Source: Oscillospiraceae bacterium (lineage in GTDB: Bacteria; Bacillota; Clostridia; Oscillospirales; Acutalibacteraceae). Taken from it: 64,000 bases of DNA. The notes under the pieces were generated by a model, which was not told where the DNA came from, ran no database searches, and saw only the letters and a program-made list of their open reading frames with translations. The translations under genes and the position numbers were made by a program. Below, in pieces: positions 41,671-50,440 of this stretch. Numbering within the stretch: the first letter of the stretch is position 1; every line of letters begins with the position of its first letter. Location of the stretch: NCBI GenBank assembly GCA_015066385.1, contig SVOJ01000005.1, forward strand, positions 1 through 64,000, in the 5' to 3' direction.

Positions 41671-42837
41671 ATGTGGAAAATTGCAGATACCGTACGCAGA
41701 ATCGGCATGGAAGCCGCTCTGCCCGTGCGCAAGACCCTCGGAAAGATTTCCGACGGTAAGCTTGCACGCTCGCTGTTTTCCGAAGCATCCTGCAAAACAC
41801 ACATCGGAACGGATGTACGCATTGTAAAAACACAGGACGATGCGGTTTTTATTGCAAAATTCAATGAGGACGGCACTTTTTCCGACCGTGATTTTGTTAT
41901 TCTTTCCACCACGGACCTGCATCTTGACGGCGGCAAGCACGAAGCAAACATGAAAAGCATCGACCGCATCAGCCGCCAGATCGCAGACGTAAAGCCCGAC
42001 CTTGTTATTTTCACGGGGGATGTGGTGCAGACCAACCATCAACATCTCGATGCGGTGCAGTTTGCGGATATGATGGAGAAATTCGGTATTTACTGGATCT
42101 ATGTATTCGGCAATCACGAAGCAAGAGAAGCCAAAAGCAACTACAAAAAATTCTTGTATGAAAATCTTATGAGCAGATCGCATTGCTTAAGCCGTTTCGG
42201 GTATGAAGGATTGTTCGGCTACGGCAATTTTGCGGTGCACATCCTGACTTCCCTCAACACCCTGTCGCAGAGCATTTATTGCTTCGATTCGGGGCGTGAT
42301 ATTGAAGAATCGGGACGAAAAGACGAGGGCCTTGCAGACGATTACGAAGGCTACGACTTCTTAAAAAAGAATCAGATCAATTGGTACAAAGACCATGTAA
42401 AGATGATTGAAAAGCAGTACGGAAAACATAAATCCCTGCAATTTTTCCACATTCCGTTGCCCGAATACCGGGAAGTTTTTGACGAAGCCGCAAATAAGAC
42501 CTATATTCCCTCGGGCAAAGCCGAAATCAAATACGGCTATCAGTTTGAAGGCATCGGCTGTTCACCTTACAACAGCGGCATGTTTGCCGCCATCAAGGAG
42601 CTTGGCAGCACACAGGCTGTGTTCTGCGGACACGACCATGTGAATGACTTCTGTGCATTGTATGACGGTGTGTATCTTGTTTACAATCAGCCCGGCGGTT
42701 ATGCCGCCTACAACCGTGACGGGTACAACGGCATTCCCTGTGCGGAAAAAGACCTTCCCTTCGGTGTGACCGTCACCACCATTCACAAAGACGGCTCGAT
42801 TGACATTCAACAAAGACTGAATAGTATTTACCTGTAA
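41671..42837 (+). CDS. calcineurin-like metallophosphoesterase
   Basis: 388 residues from ATG 41671, eight bases after GAGAGGAG; an ATG at 41665 is too close to the site. The metal-binding motifs are all visible: TTDLHLD (Asp82, His84), FTGDVV (Asp117), FGNHEAR (Asn148, His149), a histidine in FHIPLPEY and CGHDHV. The architecture, with an N-terminal extension of 75 residues, matches purple-acid-phosphatase-like or Icc-type proteins; substrate unknown. It has no signal peptide. A weak promoter is TTGCGC (41605) and TATGCT (41628). A peptidase gene follows 24 bases later. Confidence 0.88.
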   Translation: MWKIADTVRRIGMEAALPVRKTLGKISDGKLARSLFSEASCKTHIGTDVRIVKTQDDAVFIAKFNEDGTFSDRDFVILSTTDLHLDGGKHEANMKSIDRISRQIADVKPDLVIFTGDVVQTNHQHLDAVQFADMMEKFGIYWIYVFGNHEAREAKSNYKKFLYENLMSRSHCLSRFGYEGLFGYGNFAVHILTSLNTLSQSIYCFDSGRDIEESGRKDEGLADDYEGYDFLKKNQINWYKDHVKMIEKQYGKHKSLQFFHIPLPEYREVFDEAANKTYIPSGKAEIKYGYQFEGIGCSPYNSGMFAAIKELGSTQAVFCGHDHVNDFCALYDGVYLVYNQPGGYAAYNRDGYNGIPCAEKDLPFGVTVTTIHKDGSIDIQQRLNSIYL

Positions 42838-42861
42838 AGAAAGAGAAAGGAAGTTTATGAA

Positions 42862-44331
42862 ATGAAGTATGTTATTCTTGTTGCACTGCTTGTTTTCGTT
42901 GTTCTTCTCATTGTTGCCGCCGTGCGTGCGGAAAAGATGAAAAAGAAGATCATCCGCAGAAAACCTGCCATTTCATTTACCGAGGAAGAAGAAGCCTTGT
43001 ATGCACAGCGCTTGTCCGAAATCGTAAAAGTGCCGACCATCACCGCCAAACAGGGTGAAGAACGCGACCTGACACAGTTCCGCAAAATGCAGGAAATTAT
43101 GCGTCAGCAGTATCCGCTTGTGTTTTCCAAGCTCGAGTACGTGGACATTGACGGCAGTATGCTTCTTCGCTGGCCGGGCAAGGATCCCAAAAAACTCGGC
43201 ATTCTGCTGATGGGACATCAGGACGTTGTGCCCGCCGAAGAAACTGACTGGAAGTACGATCCGTTTTCGGGCGAAATCGAAGGCGGTTGCGTGCACGGCA
43301 GAGGTGCCATGGACTGCAAATGCACCGTCATGTGTGAATTTTCCGCCATCGAAGAACTGCTCGCAGAAGGCTTTGAGCCCGAATGCGACGTTTATCTTGC
43401 AAGTTCTGTTGACGAAGAACTCGGCGGTTTCGGTGCGGATGCCACCGTCGCTTACTTAAAAGAAAAAGGCATCCGTCTTGCCGCGGTTATGGACGAAGGC
43501 GGTGCAATCGTCACCAATCAATTGCCCGGTTTGAGTGCCCCCTGTGCCACCATCGGTGTGGTTGAAAAAGGTACAACCCATGTCAAGGTCATTGCCCACG
43601 GTGACGGCGGCCATTCCTCCACCCCGCCCGCAAACACCCCCATCGTCCGTCTTTCCCGTTTTGTGACAGAGGTCGAAAAGAAAAAGCCCTTCAAGAAGCA
43701 CATGATCGAAGTGGTATCGCGTATGTTCGAGGATGCCGCTCCTTACATGACCTTCCCCATGCGCCTGATCATGGGCAACCTGTGGCTGTTCAAGCCGCTT
43801 ATGATGGTGGTTCTGCCCAAGGTTTCCAAGTTCGGTGAAGCCTTCCTTTCCACCACCTGTGCATTCACCATGTCGGGTGGCTCTTCCGCACCCAACGTGT
43901 TGCCCGATGAAGCGTATGTTGTCTGCAATCTGCGCCCCGCTGTGCATCAGAACCGAGAAGAATCCATTGCTGTCATCAAAAAATATGCCAAGAAGCACAA
44001 CCTCATCGTAGAAACCCCTCCCGGACACAGTGCTTCCAACATCACAAACATTGACGGCAAGGAATTCCAATTCCTGAAACAGTGCCTGAACAAGGCATAT
44101 CCCGACTGCGTGGTACTTCCCTACTACATGACGGGTGGTACCGACAGCCGTAAATATGAAGCAGTCTGCAAAAATGTGCTTCGTTTCTGCCCTGTCCGCA
44201 TGACCAACCAGCAGCTTGCCGCCATGCACGCCGCAAACGAAAACATCGGCATGTCCGCCATTGCCGACGGCGTCAAGTTCTACAAATACTATGTCCAACA
44301 GCGCGCCGGCGCAGATTACAAAGCAAAATAA
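42862..44331 (+). CDS. membrane-anchored M20-family metallopeptidase
   Basis: 489 residues. Residues 1-22 are a transmembrane anchor (MKYVILVALLVFVVLLIVAA). The M20 catalytic domain has the zinc ligands and catalytic acid in LMGHQDVVPA (His119, Asp121), GRGAMDCKC (Asp151) and SSVDEELGG (Glu185/Glu186), plus the dimerisation insert with GGHSSTPPANTP. The length and layout resemble carboxypeptidase S/PM20D1-type enzymes, which act on N-acyl amino acids or dipeptides. The catalytic domain could face either side; the short Lys-rich stretch after the anchor favours the cytoplasm. AGGAAG lies before the start. Confidence 0.9.
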   Translation: MKYVILVALLVFVVLLIVAAVRAEKMKKKIIRRKPAISFTEEEEALYAQRLSEIVKVPTITAKQGEERDLTQFRKMQEIMRQQYPLVFSKLEYVDIDGSMLLRWPGKDPKKLGILLMGHQDVVPAEETDWKYDPFSGEIEGGCVHGRGAMDCKCTVMCEFSAIEELLAEGFEPECDVYLASSVDEELGGFGADATVAYLKEKGIRLAAVMDEGGAIVTNQLPGLSAPCATIGVVEKGTTHVKVIAHGDGGHSSTPPANTPIVRLSRFVTEVEKKKPFKKHMIEVVSRMFEDAAPYMTFPMRLIMGNLWLFKPLMMVVLPKVSKFGEAFLSTTCAFTMSGGSSAPNVLPDEAYVVCNLRPAVHQNREESIAVIKKYAKKHNLIVETPPGHSASNITNIDGKEFQFLKQCLNKAYPDCVVLPYYMTGGTDSRKYEAVCKNVLRFCPVRMTNQQLAAMHAANENIGMSAIADGVKFYKYYVQQRAGADYKAK

Positions 44332-44342
44332 AAAACCACAAA

Positions 44343-44371
44343 AAACGGGTTCGGAAGAATCCGTTTTTTTA
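44343..44371 (+). terminator. terminator of the M20 peptidase gene
   Basis: AAAACGG pairs with CCGTTTTT around a loop, followed by T residues; the 244-bp repeat element starts right behind it. Confidence 0.7.
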
Positions 44372-44375
44372 TGCA

Positions 44376-44619
44376 ATAAATTATGGTTTAGCGGCAAAGC
44401 AGCCAATCACGGGGACGGCTTCTGTGATTGACTACATAATATATCCAAAACAGTCAATCATAGAACCGTCCTCTGATTTGCGGAGATTTTTATGAAATTA
44501 AGTTTGTGCGAATCGTAAATCAGGGGACAGTACTGCGATTGCCCTTGAATAATTGTTCGGCAATCACAGTAGCCGTCCCCGTGATTGACTCCCCAACTCA
44601 CCGATAAACCATAATTTAT
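44376..44619. mobile_element. MITE/REP-like palindromic element (244 bp)
   Basis: Terminal inverted repeats ATAAATTATGGTTTA (44376-44390) and TAAACCATAATTTAT (44605-44619) are perfect. Inside are inverted REP-like units: AATCACGGGGACGGCTTCTG with its partner at 44561-44586 (25 of 26 bases match), and a second diverged pair around 44455-44545 with CCGTCCTCTGATT and AATCAGGGGACAGT. TTTATGC occurs on both sides (44368-44374 and 44623-44629), a possible target-site duplication. There is no coding capacity, so this is a non-autonomous element, probably moved by a REP/IS200-type transposase elsewhere. Confidence 0.75.
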
Positions 44620-44648
44620 CTGTTTATGCCAAGCAAACACAACGACAT

Positions 44649-44689
44649 GACTTTCAATCATTATATTGTTTTTATGAAAATTGAAAGTC
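44649..44689. repeat. inverted repeat GACTTTCAAT / ATTGAAAGTC
   Basis: Ten-base perfect arms with a 21-base loop, in the gap between the palindromic element and the rlmA promoter. No further gene is seen in 44332-44817. Confidence 0.5.
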
Positions 44690-44757
44690 CATTTTAGATT
44701 TTCATAATTTTTTCAGGATATACACTCTTTTTATACGGTCAGGAAAATAAAATCCGA

Positions 44758-44786
44758 TTGTAAATCCCTGCGTTTTGTGATAAAAT
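44758..44786 (+). promoter_or_regulatory. promoter of rlmA
   Basis: TTGTAA (44758-44763), 17 bases, TAAAAT (44781-44786), 31 bases before the start codon. Confidence 0.7.
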
Positions 44787-44817
44787 ACACACAGTTCAAA
44801 AAAAGGAGATTTTTGCC

Positions 44818-45630
44818 ATGACACTTCTTTGTCCCGTCTGTTCGCAAGCATTATGTCGCAACGGCAATTCCGTGCGTTGCGAGAACAACCATTGCTTTGA
44901 TTTTGCCAAAGAGGGCTATCTCAACCTGCTTGCCGGCAACCACAAAAAGGGCAGCGACATGGGCGACAACAAGGACATGGCGCTCTCCCGCCGTGCGTTT
45001 TTGAGCAAAGGGTATTTTGACACCTTGCTGGGTGCCGTGGACGATGTTTTCACTTCGCATTGCAAGGAAGATGCAAGTGTGCTCGACATCTGTTGCGGGG
45101 AAGGCTACTATTCCGCAAGTCTCAAACAGCGCCACCCCGATGCAGACATCATCGGCTTTGACCTTTCCAAAGAGATGATCCGCCTTGCAGCCAAACGCAA
45201 AAGCGGGAACACCTATGTGGTGGCAAACCTGTTTCACATTCCCGTGCCCGATAACAGCATCGACTTTGCATTCCATCTGTTCGCCCCCTTTGACGAAGCT
45301 CAATTCATGCGTGTATTAAAGCCCGGCGGTATTCTTGTCACCGCCGTTGCAGGTGAAAACCATTTGTGGCAGATGAAAGAAATTCTGTACGAAAATCCTT
45401 ACAAAAACGACGAAAAACCGCCGCGCACCGAACTCCCCTTTACGGAAAAACAGCACGCAGACGGCAGAATTGTGTTGGATAACAACGAAGATATCTTTTC
45501 GATGTTCAAAATGACACCCTATTTTTACCACACCCCATCCGAGGGTATTGCGAAACTGCAGCAAGTGCCGCAGCTCGAAACCGAAATCTCATTTGCATTG
45601 TACATTTATCAAAAACCGCTTGCGGAATAA
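44818..45630 (+). CDS. rlmA: RlmA-type 23S rRNA (guanine-N1)-methyltransferase
   Basis: 270 residues. The N-terminal zinc finger of RlmA is present (Cys5, Cys8, Cys21, His25 in LLCPVC and CENNHCFDFAKEGYLNLL), followed by the family stretch KGSDMGDNKDMALSRRAFLS. The Rossmann methyltransferase domain shows motif I VLDICCGEGYYSA and FDLSKEMIRLA. The enzyme methylates N1 of a guanosine in helix 35 of 23S rRNA (G745 or G748 in E. coli numbering), affecting macrolide and lincosamide interaction. It is a single gene with its own promoter. The product length is normal. Confidence 0.9.
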   Translation: MTLLCPVCSQALCRNGNSVRCENNHCFDFAKEGYLNLLAGNHKKGSDMGDNKDMALSRRAFLSKGYFDTLLGAVDDVFTSHCKEDASVLDICCGEGYYSASLKQRHPDADIIGFDLSKEMIRLAAKRKSGNTYVVANLFHIPVPDNSIDFAFHLFAPFDEAQFMRVLKPGGILVTAVAGENHLWQMKEILYENPYKNDEKPPRTELPFTEKQHADGRIVLDNNEDIFSMFKMTPYFYHTPSEGIAKLQQVPQLETEISFALYIYQKPLAE

Positions 45631-45712
45631 TTGCACTTTGCAAATTCAACAAAAGTGCAAATTTTGCACTTTTTAAATTTCATAGAAGTGCAAAAATACC
45701 ACTTTTTCCCAA
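45631..45712. repeat. GTGCAAA/TTTGCAC repeat cluster
   Basis: Copies of TTGCAC or GTGCAA occur at about 45632, 45654, 45665 and 45688; the middle two form the palindrome AAAAGTGCAAA/TTTTGCACTTTT. The cluster lies between the rlmA stop and a terminator. It could be a mobile scar or an operator. Confidence 0.5.
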
Positions 45713-45717
45713 CAATA

Positions 45718-45752
45718 AAGAGGCTGTGCAAAACAGCCTCTTGTTTTTTATT
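45718..45752. terminator. bidirectional terminator between rlmA and the UroD-family gene
   Basis: AAGAGGCTGT pairs with ACAGCCTCTT around GCAAA, followed by GTTTTTTATT. Very stable; it can serve both convergent units. Confidence 0.85.
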
Positions 45753-46716
45753 CCCTTGCCAGTTTGTAAATCAGATCGTACGCAAAAATCAGGTCTTCCA
45801 TTGTGCAGTGTTTCTGCACAAAATGCGATGTACAACAGATCCAGCGTTTTCCTTTCAGCAATCCGAACACACGGCGGATCTCTTTTTCAAGGTCTTCGCG
45901 GTTCATAATACCGAGTGCAGACTGCACACAGATACCGCCCATCAAGCCAAAACGATCCGCGTATTTATCGAGATACATGGAAAGCGGCATGCCCGCGTTT
46001 TCCTGCCACGGGTGCAACACATCGAGTCCGATGTCTGCAATGCCGTCTGTCACTTTTGCAATGCAACCGTCCGAATGCAGGCTCACAAAACGGTTTTTGC
46101 CGTGCACGAAATCGGCAACGGTTTTCACATTCGGTGCAATTAAGTTTTTCCATGTTTTCGGACTGAACAGCATATCCTTCTGCGAACCCCAGTCATCAGA
46201 AAGATGAATCATATCCGCACCGAGGTCGATGCAGTGTTCCGCAAAACGCAATGTCCATTCCGCCTGCCGTTTGTAAAGCTCACCTAATTCTTCGGGGTAC
46301 AAGGCAAGATACAGCAGTTGGTCTTCAATGCCGAAGACGGTATTGAAATGCTCAAAAAAACCGGGCGTCTGCACATAACAGAAACGATCGCGTTTTTTGT
46401 GGTGTTCAATAGAACGGGCAATGTTGTCATAATCGGACAATTTGTCGGGCGATGTAAAAAGATCATAATCGAGCAACACATCGGGGGTGAGTTCTTCGTG
46501 TTTCGCACGGATACTGTCAAAGGTGTCCCCGTCAAAGGACCAGGGACCGCCGAAAATATGCGCCGCATCGAACTCGTAACGGTCTTCAAAATTCGCCACA
46601 CTGCCGAAAACTTCGCTTATTTCCCGCGACAAATTCTCGCTGACCCAACCGTAAATCGGCTGACGGTCTGTTTCTTTGCCGAGAATGCAATTGTGTACTC
46701 GTTGGCTTGCGTTCAT
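45748..46716 (-). CDS. uroporphyrinogen decarboxylase (URO-D/MtaA-type) family protein
   Basis: 322 residues. The family layout includes an N-terminal RVHNCILGKETDRQPIYGWV block, GADMIHLSDDWGSQKDMLFS, KNRFVSLHSDGCIAKVTDGI and DVLHPWQENAGMPLSM. The protein is of the type found with corrinoid-dependent methyl transfer (MtaA/CmuA/MtbA) rather than haem synthesis: heme-pathway arginines in the N-terminus are missing and the His-x-Cys zinc site is only partly visible. It starts three bases after the sulfotransferase stop and belongs to a four-gene operon. The role may be in demethylation or in a URO-D-like decarboxylation; inference. Confidence 0.8.
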   Translation of the reverse strand: MNASQRVHNCILGKETDRQPIYGWVSENLSREISEVFGSVANFEDRYEFDAAHIFGGPWSFDGDTFDSIRAKHEELTPDVLLDYDLFTSPDKLSDYDNIARSIEHHKKRDRFCYVQTPGFFEHFNTVFGIEDQLLYLALYPEELGELYKRQAEWTLRFAEHCIDLGADMIHLSDDWGSQKDMLFSPKTWKNLIAPNVKTVADFVHGKNRFVSLHSDGCIAKVTDGIADIGLDVLHPWQENAGMPLSMYLDKYADRFGLMGGICVQSALGIMNREDLEKEIRRVFGLLKGKRWICCTSHFVQKHCTMEDLIFAYDLIYKLARE

Positions 46717-46719
46717 AAT

Positions 46720-47850
46720 TTACTGAATTTCTCCGATTTTATATCCGTAATGCTCAAAATAAAAACCGAGTTTGTCTTCGATTTTCTTTTTGAGGTGTTC
46801 GGGATATTCAAAAGAATTCTTTTTGTAATTTTCTTCCTGTTTCCAGTATTCTTCAAAACCTGCCTTGGCGGCTTCATAATCACCCAGATCAAGTTTTTCG
46901 TAGGCTTCCTTCAGATAGGGGAAGGGATCTTTTTCAAAGTCTTCAAAGCGGATTTCATAATAAGAATCCTTGGGTGCTTTTGCAATGAATGCAAAATAGT
47001 TTTCATACATCCGCTTGAAATTATCAATGACCCAATCTTCCATCTGCTCGCGCGGCGGCATTTCCTGCATGGCCCACATATCCATCACCTTGTCATACAT
47101 GTGTAGCGTGGAACGGATAACGGTATAAGGATTGCGATAGATGTTGACAAATTTTGCACCCGGATACATCTCTGCCAGCACACTGATTCGACCCGTACTG
47201 TCAGGACTTTTGAGCATCAGTCGCTTATGTCCGTTGACTTCCGCACATTTGCGAAGCATATTGTCATACTTTTTCTTGATGCGTTGTGCTTTTTTTGACG
47301 GCAAATCCTGCCAGTAGGCATTATTCATAAAGCGTTCAAACGACTGCGGGAAATAGTTGACGGGATACAGCGATTCTGCTTCAATTTTTGCAAAAGCAAT
47401 ATAGTCTTCCATCGGCAGATCTTCACCAAATCGCATATTGTCCATCGGTCGTGTTGCAGAAAACTGACCAAGCACAAGCGGACGGTAAAGCTTATGCAGA
47501 ACATGATAAAAATTGAATGTGGAATTGAAAACAGTAAAAAATGTGCCGAAATTTTTATCTCTCGACAAAAGATGCTGCACAAGTGTTGTTCCACATCTCC
47601 AGTGACCCATAACAAAAACGGGATCGGTCACTTCTTCTTTTTTCAGTCTGTTATAACAAAGTACATGCTCGATCATCGTCGGCAAAGCTGTCACAGCACC
47701 AAGCCACAAGGAAACAAGCACCTGTGGAATTGCTTTTTTGTCAATATGCTCCTCATTCATGAGCAGTTTGAGAATAATATCAAATCTGGTAATGCAAAGC
47801 GGATGGGACAATGTAATGAGTTTTTCCTCATTACTGTTCATATCTTTCAT
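46720..47850 (-). CDS. sulfotransferase family protein
   Basis: 376 residues. The 5'-phosphosulfate-binding loop is VFVMGHWRCGTTLVQHLLSR (about residues 78-97), and the 3'-phosphate site includes MLKSPDSTGRISVL and FVNIYRNPYTVIRSTLHMYD. This matches the Sulfotransferase_3/PAPS-dependent group, which transfers sulfate to hydroxyls of small molecules or glycans. Such genes are uncommon in gut Bacillota, and no PAPS synthesis genes are visible here. Upstream lies an Lgt-like gene, downstream a UroD-family gene, with gaps of about 50 and 3 bases. The substrate could be a lipid or glycan; unknown. Confidence 0.88.
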   Translation of the reverse strand: MKDMNSNEEKLITLSHPLCITRFDIILKLLMNEEHIDKKAIPQVLVSLWLGAVTALPTMIEHVLCYNRLKKEEVTDPVFVMGHWRCGTTLVQHLLSRDKNFGTFFTVFNSTFNFYHVLHKLYRPLVLGQFSATRPMDNMRFGEDLPMEDYIAFAKIEAESLYPVNYFPQSFERFMNNAYWQDLPSKKAQRIKKKYDNMLRKCAEVNGHKRLMLKSPDSTGRISVLAEMYPGAKFVNIYRNPYTVIRSTLHMYDKVMDMWAMQEMPPREQMEDWVIDNFKRMYENYFAFIAKAPKDSYYEIRFEDFEKDPFPYLKEAYEKLDLGDYEAAKAGFEEYWKQEENYKKNSFEYPEHLKKKIEDKLGFYFEHYGYKIGEIQ

Positions 47851-47899
47851 GTAAAATCTGCCTCTTTCTGTTAATTCATCGGTAATAATTTTTTAACTC

Positions 47900-48646
47900 T
47901 CAGGCTTGTGCAGGAATTTCGATTTCTGCTTTTTTGTGTTTTTTGTCATAGATGACCATAACAGCAAGCAGAATTGCACCTTCAATTGCCATTGCAGCAG
48001 CCCAGAACGCAAGATTGGAAATACCAATCTGACCGTTGGCAGACACCATATCTTTGATAACAATCAGCTTTTCGTTATCTCTGAAGAATTCAAAGAAAAA
48101 TCTTTGTGTGCCGTACAGCATGAGCATAATGAGATACATATACCCATTTGTTTTGAACTTATATTTTATACCGACAGCCAGCAGAATACCGGCAATCAGC
48201 AATGCCCCTACCGATTCAAGAATCTGCTGCGGAAGCATACCGGTTCCGGTCAGTGCATGTGCAATATCATACATAAAAGAACCTTCTTTGTATGTAAAGC
48301 TCTGGCAGCAACCGGTTGTTAAGCAAGCAAAATGTCCGAGCCCGTACCACAGCATGCCGGGGAATGCATTATAGTCCAGATATTTTCTGAAATCCACTTT
48401 CATTATTTTTGCTACGATATAAATCAGCAACGGATTAAACACAAACACGCGAACTGCATTCTGTGCACCAAATCCCTGAAAGCCGTTTTCGACCCATGTC
48501 ATCAGAAGAATAACTACATAGTCAATTGACACGGCAAGAAAGCCCAAAATAAATGATTTCGGACGGGAGAAGCCGTAAGCTTTTCCGTAAAGTGTTAATA
48601 CAATAACATAGATGAGCATTGCAATACCCTGAATAAGTGCATACAT
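47900..48646 (-). CDS. Lgt-like (prolipoprotein diacylglyceryl transferase family) membrane protein
   Basis: 248 residues with seven hydrophobic segments. The Lgt family pattern is recognisable though divergent: GLGHFACLTTGCCQSFTYKE resembles the RxGNFxNGE-containing periplasmic core, GMLPQQILESVGALLIAGIL matches the PTQLYE region and YGTQRFFFEFFRDNE matches the YGxxRFxxExxR region, followed by GQIGISNLAF for GQxLS. Essential residues of canonical Lgt are only partly kept, so it may act on another lipid acceptor. It is followed by a sulfotransferase and preceded by a small membrane protein, suggesting a lipid or envelope modification operon. Confidence 0.75.
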   Translation of the reverse strand: MYALIQGIAMLIYVIVLTLYGKAYGFSRPKSFILGFLAVSIDYVVILLMTWVENGFQGFGAQNAVRVFVFNPLLIYIVAKIMKVDFRKYLDYNAFPGMLWYGLGHFACLTTGCCQSFTYKEGSFMYDIAHALTGTGMLPQQILESVGALLIAGILLAVGIKYKFKTNGYMYLIMLMLYGTQRFFFEFFRDNEKLIVIKDMVSANGQIGISNLAFWAAAMAIEGAILLAVMVIYDKKHKKAEIEIPAQA

Positions 48647-48652
48647 AATTTT

Positions 48653-49087
48653 TTAACCTACCTTTTTTATAATTTTATTTAAAATTTTTCCTGTTTTATT
48701 ATGGTCCATGTTTTGGTAAACACTTTTACCATCCAAATACAGTTGCAAAAAATCTTTTTTGTTAAAGTTCTTTGCAAAATCATAGTCTTTCGTAATGTCT
48801 TGCAATTTCTTGATTGTATCTTCTTTGTTATCGATCTCTTTTTTTGTTATTGCTGCTTTTTCACATTTCAGATAGAAAAAATAAGCTTGCCAGACTGTAT
48901 ATCCGTTTTTGCAGGTAATCTTTTTATTGCATACATAATATACAAATAAAAATAATGCCAATAATCCTGCACAGGAAACAAAATAAGCAGACTGATTGTT
49001 CAGAAATGCCATAATAAAAATAACAACAAGCGGAATCAATATCAAAAATATACTGAACCAAAATTTCAGATATTTAATCTCTTTCAC
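48653..49087 (-). CDS. small two-helix membrane protein of unknown function
   Basis: 144 residues from GTG 49087, chosen for AAAGGAGG seven bases upstream. Two hydrophobic segments (about residues 8-29 and 34-52) are followed by a Lys-rich cytoplasmic domain of about 85 residues with helix KKEIDNKEDTIKKLQDITKD. No family is recognised. It ends seven bases before the Lgt-like gene and is the first gene of the operon that continues with a sulfotransferase and a UroD-family protein, so it may be a partner of one of them. The composition is AT-rich relative to the flanking prmA region. Confidence 0.7.
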   Translation of the reverse strand: MKEIKYLKFWFSIFLILIPLVVIFIMAFLNNQSAYFVSCAGLLALFLFVYYVCNKKITCKNGYTVWQAYFFYLKCEKAAITKKEIDNKEDTIKKLQDITKDYDFAKNFNKKDFLQLYLDGKSVYQNMDHNKTGKILNKIIKKVG

Positions 49088-49142
49088 GTATAATCCTCCT
49101 TTCTGCCGGTATAATATGAAAAACATATTTTTTTAGATTTTC

Positions 49143-50429
49143 TTAAACCCCGTTTTTGTATTCATCAATCGGTTTGCCGCCGCGGGCGAGATACTCGTTG
49201 TAGAGTTGCTGTTTGCGGTCGGGGGTATAAGTGTAATTCCACAAATTCTGCACACCCGTAAAACTTTCAAATGTTTCGTCAGGATAAATCACTGCTTTGC
49301 CGAGCTTATACGGCAAGGGGAATTTGACTGTTCCGTTTGCAGAAATATAACACTCTTTTGCGAGGGCGACCGCAACGCGATTGGCTTCGTAGTGATCAAA
49401 TTCCTCGTCGTACTTGATCTGCGTGGTTGGAAACAGCACCACGGGGGCGTTTGCCTTTTTGTAGAATTCGGGGGACAGTCCCATGTGGCCGTGATGCGAA
49501 ACCTGCATAATATCGCAGGTGAAAACGTCCTTATAAAGCTGCAGAAGCACGCGGTCGGAAAGGTCGGAAGCATCCCCGGGGAAGAAAATACGTTGTCCTT
49601 CGGCTTCACACAGAAGCACGGTGGAGGAATTGTTGTAGGTCTCAAAGGAGCCGGGATACACTTCCTCATGGGTGCAAAGCACGGTGAAGGCAAAATCCCT
49701 GACATAAAACCGCTGGCCGATGTGCAGGTTTACCACGGGAATTTCGGGGTGCTTTGCCACCTCTGCAATAAAAGCATCGGTAAATCGGCGGTCGGCGGCA
49801 TCCCACTTTTCGGCATCGGGGTGCGATTGGCTGATGAAATTATAATACAGCCGTTCAATGGTCACATCCGCCATGTTGTATTTCAGAAAATCTGTGAATT
49901 TGCAGATGTGGTCGGCATGTCCGTGGCTGAAATACCAGCCTGCAATGATGCATTTCTGTCCTTTTGGGGTATGTTCAATAAGAAAATCATGCAGGCGGTC
50001 ATTGTCACGCACGGAATACGAATGTGCACTGTCAATCACAAAAAAACTGCCGTCGGCACATTGCATGACATAACACATGCCGCAGTCGATGAGGGTGTGG
50101 TCGGTTTCAAACTGCCACAAAGCGGGCTTGACAACGCGGTTACACGGTTCGGGACGGTTGACATACAAAGCGGTTTTGGTATCCACCGCCACACGGAAGG
50201 TGCGGTCAGAAAGGATCGCGGCGGTCTGCACAAGACAGCCGTCCTTTACGTAAGTGGCAAACAGATTGCCGTCAATGCTGTTTTCGGCATAAAGCGTAAA
50301 ACCCTGCGCGGCAATTTCAGATAAATACTGCTGATAGCGGTAGGTGGTTGCACAGGGATAAACAGTATACGTACAGGTTTCGGAACTTTGATAAGGCGGC
50401 AGAACGGGGGCTGCATTCAGTTTCAGCAT
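49143..50429 (-). CDS. ComEC-like metallo-beta-lactamase fold protein
   Basis: 428 residues from ATG 50429 (TTGAGGAAAAAGCAG upstream; the ORF extends to 50468 without a better site). An N-terminal region of about 120 residues with unknown fold is followed by an MBL domain with IDCGMCYVMQCADGSFFVID, FSHGHADHICKF and FFPGDASDLSDRVLLQL, then a late HHGHMGLSPEFYKKANAP. The arrangement with a later HHG motif resembles the hydrolase part of ComEC/Rec2-type or RNase-J-unrelated exonucleases. It has no signal peptide. The gene starts 11 bases after prmA, on the same strand. Confidence 0.85.
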   Translation of the reverse strand: MLKLNAAPVLPPYQSSETCTYTVYPCATTYRYQQYLSEIAAQGFTLYAENSIDGNLFATYVKDGCLVQTAAILSDRTFRVAVDTKTALYVNRPEPCNRVVKPALWQFETDHTLIDCGMCYVMQCADGSFFVIDSAHSYSVRDNDRLHDFLIEHTPKGQKCIIAGWYFSHGHADHICKFTDFLKYNMADVTIERLYYNFISQSHPDAEKWDAADRRFTDAFIAEVAKHPEIPVVNLHIGQRFYVRDFAFTVLCTHEEVYPGSFETYNNSSTVLLCEAEGQRIFFPGDASDLSDRVLLQLYKDVFTCDIMQVSHHGHMGLSPEFYKKANAPVVLFPTTQIKYDEEFDHYEANRVAVALAKECYISANGTVKFPLPYKLGKAVIYPDETFESFTGVQNLWNYTYTPDRKQQLYNEYLARGGKPIDEYKNGV

Positions 50430-50440
50430 CTGCTTTTTCC

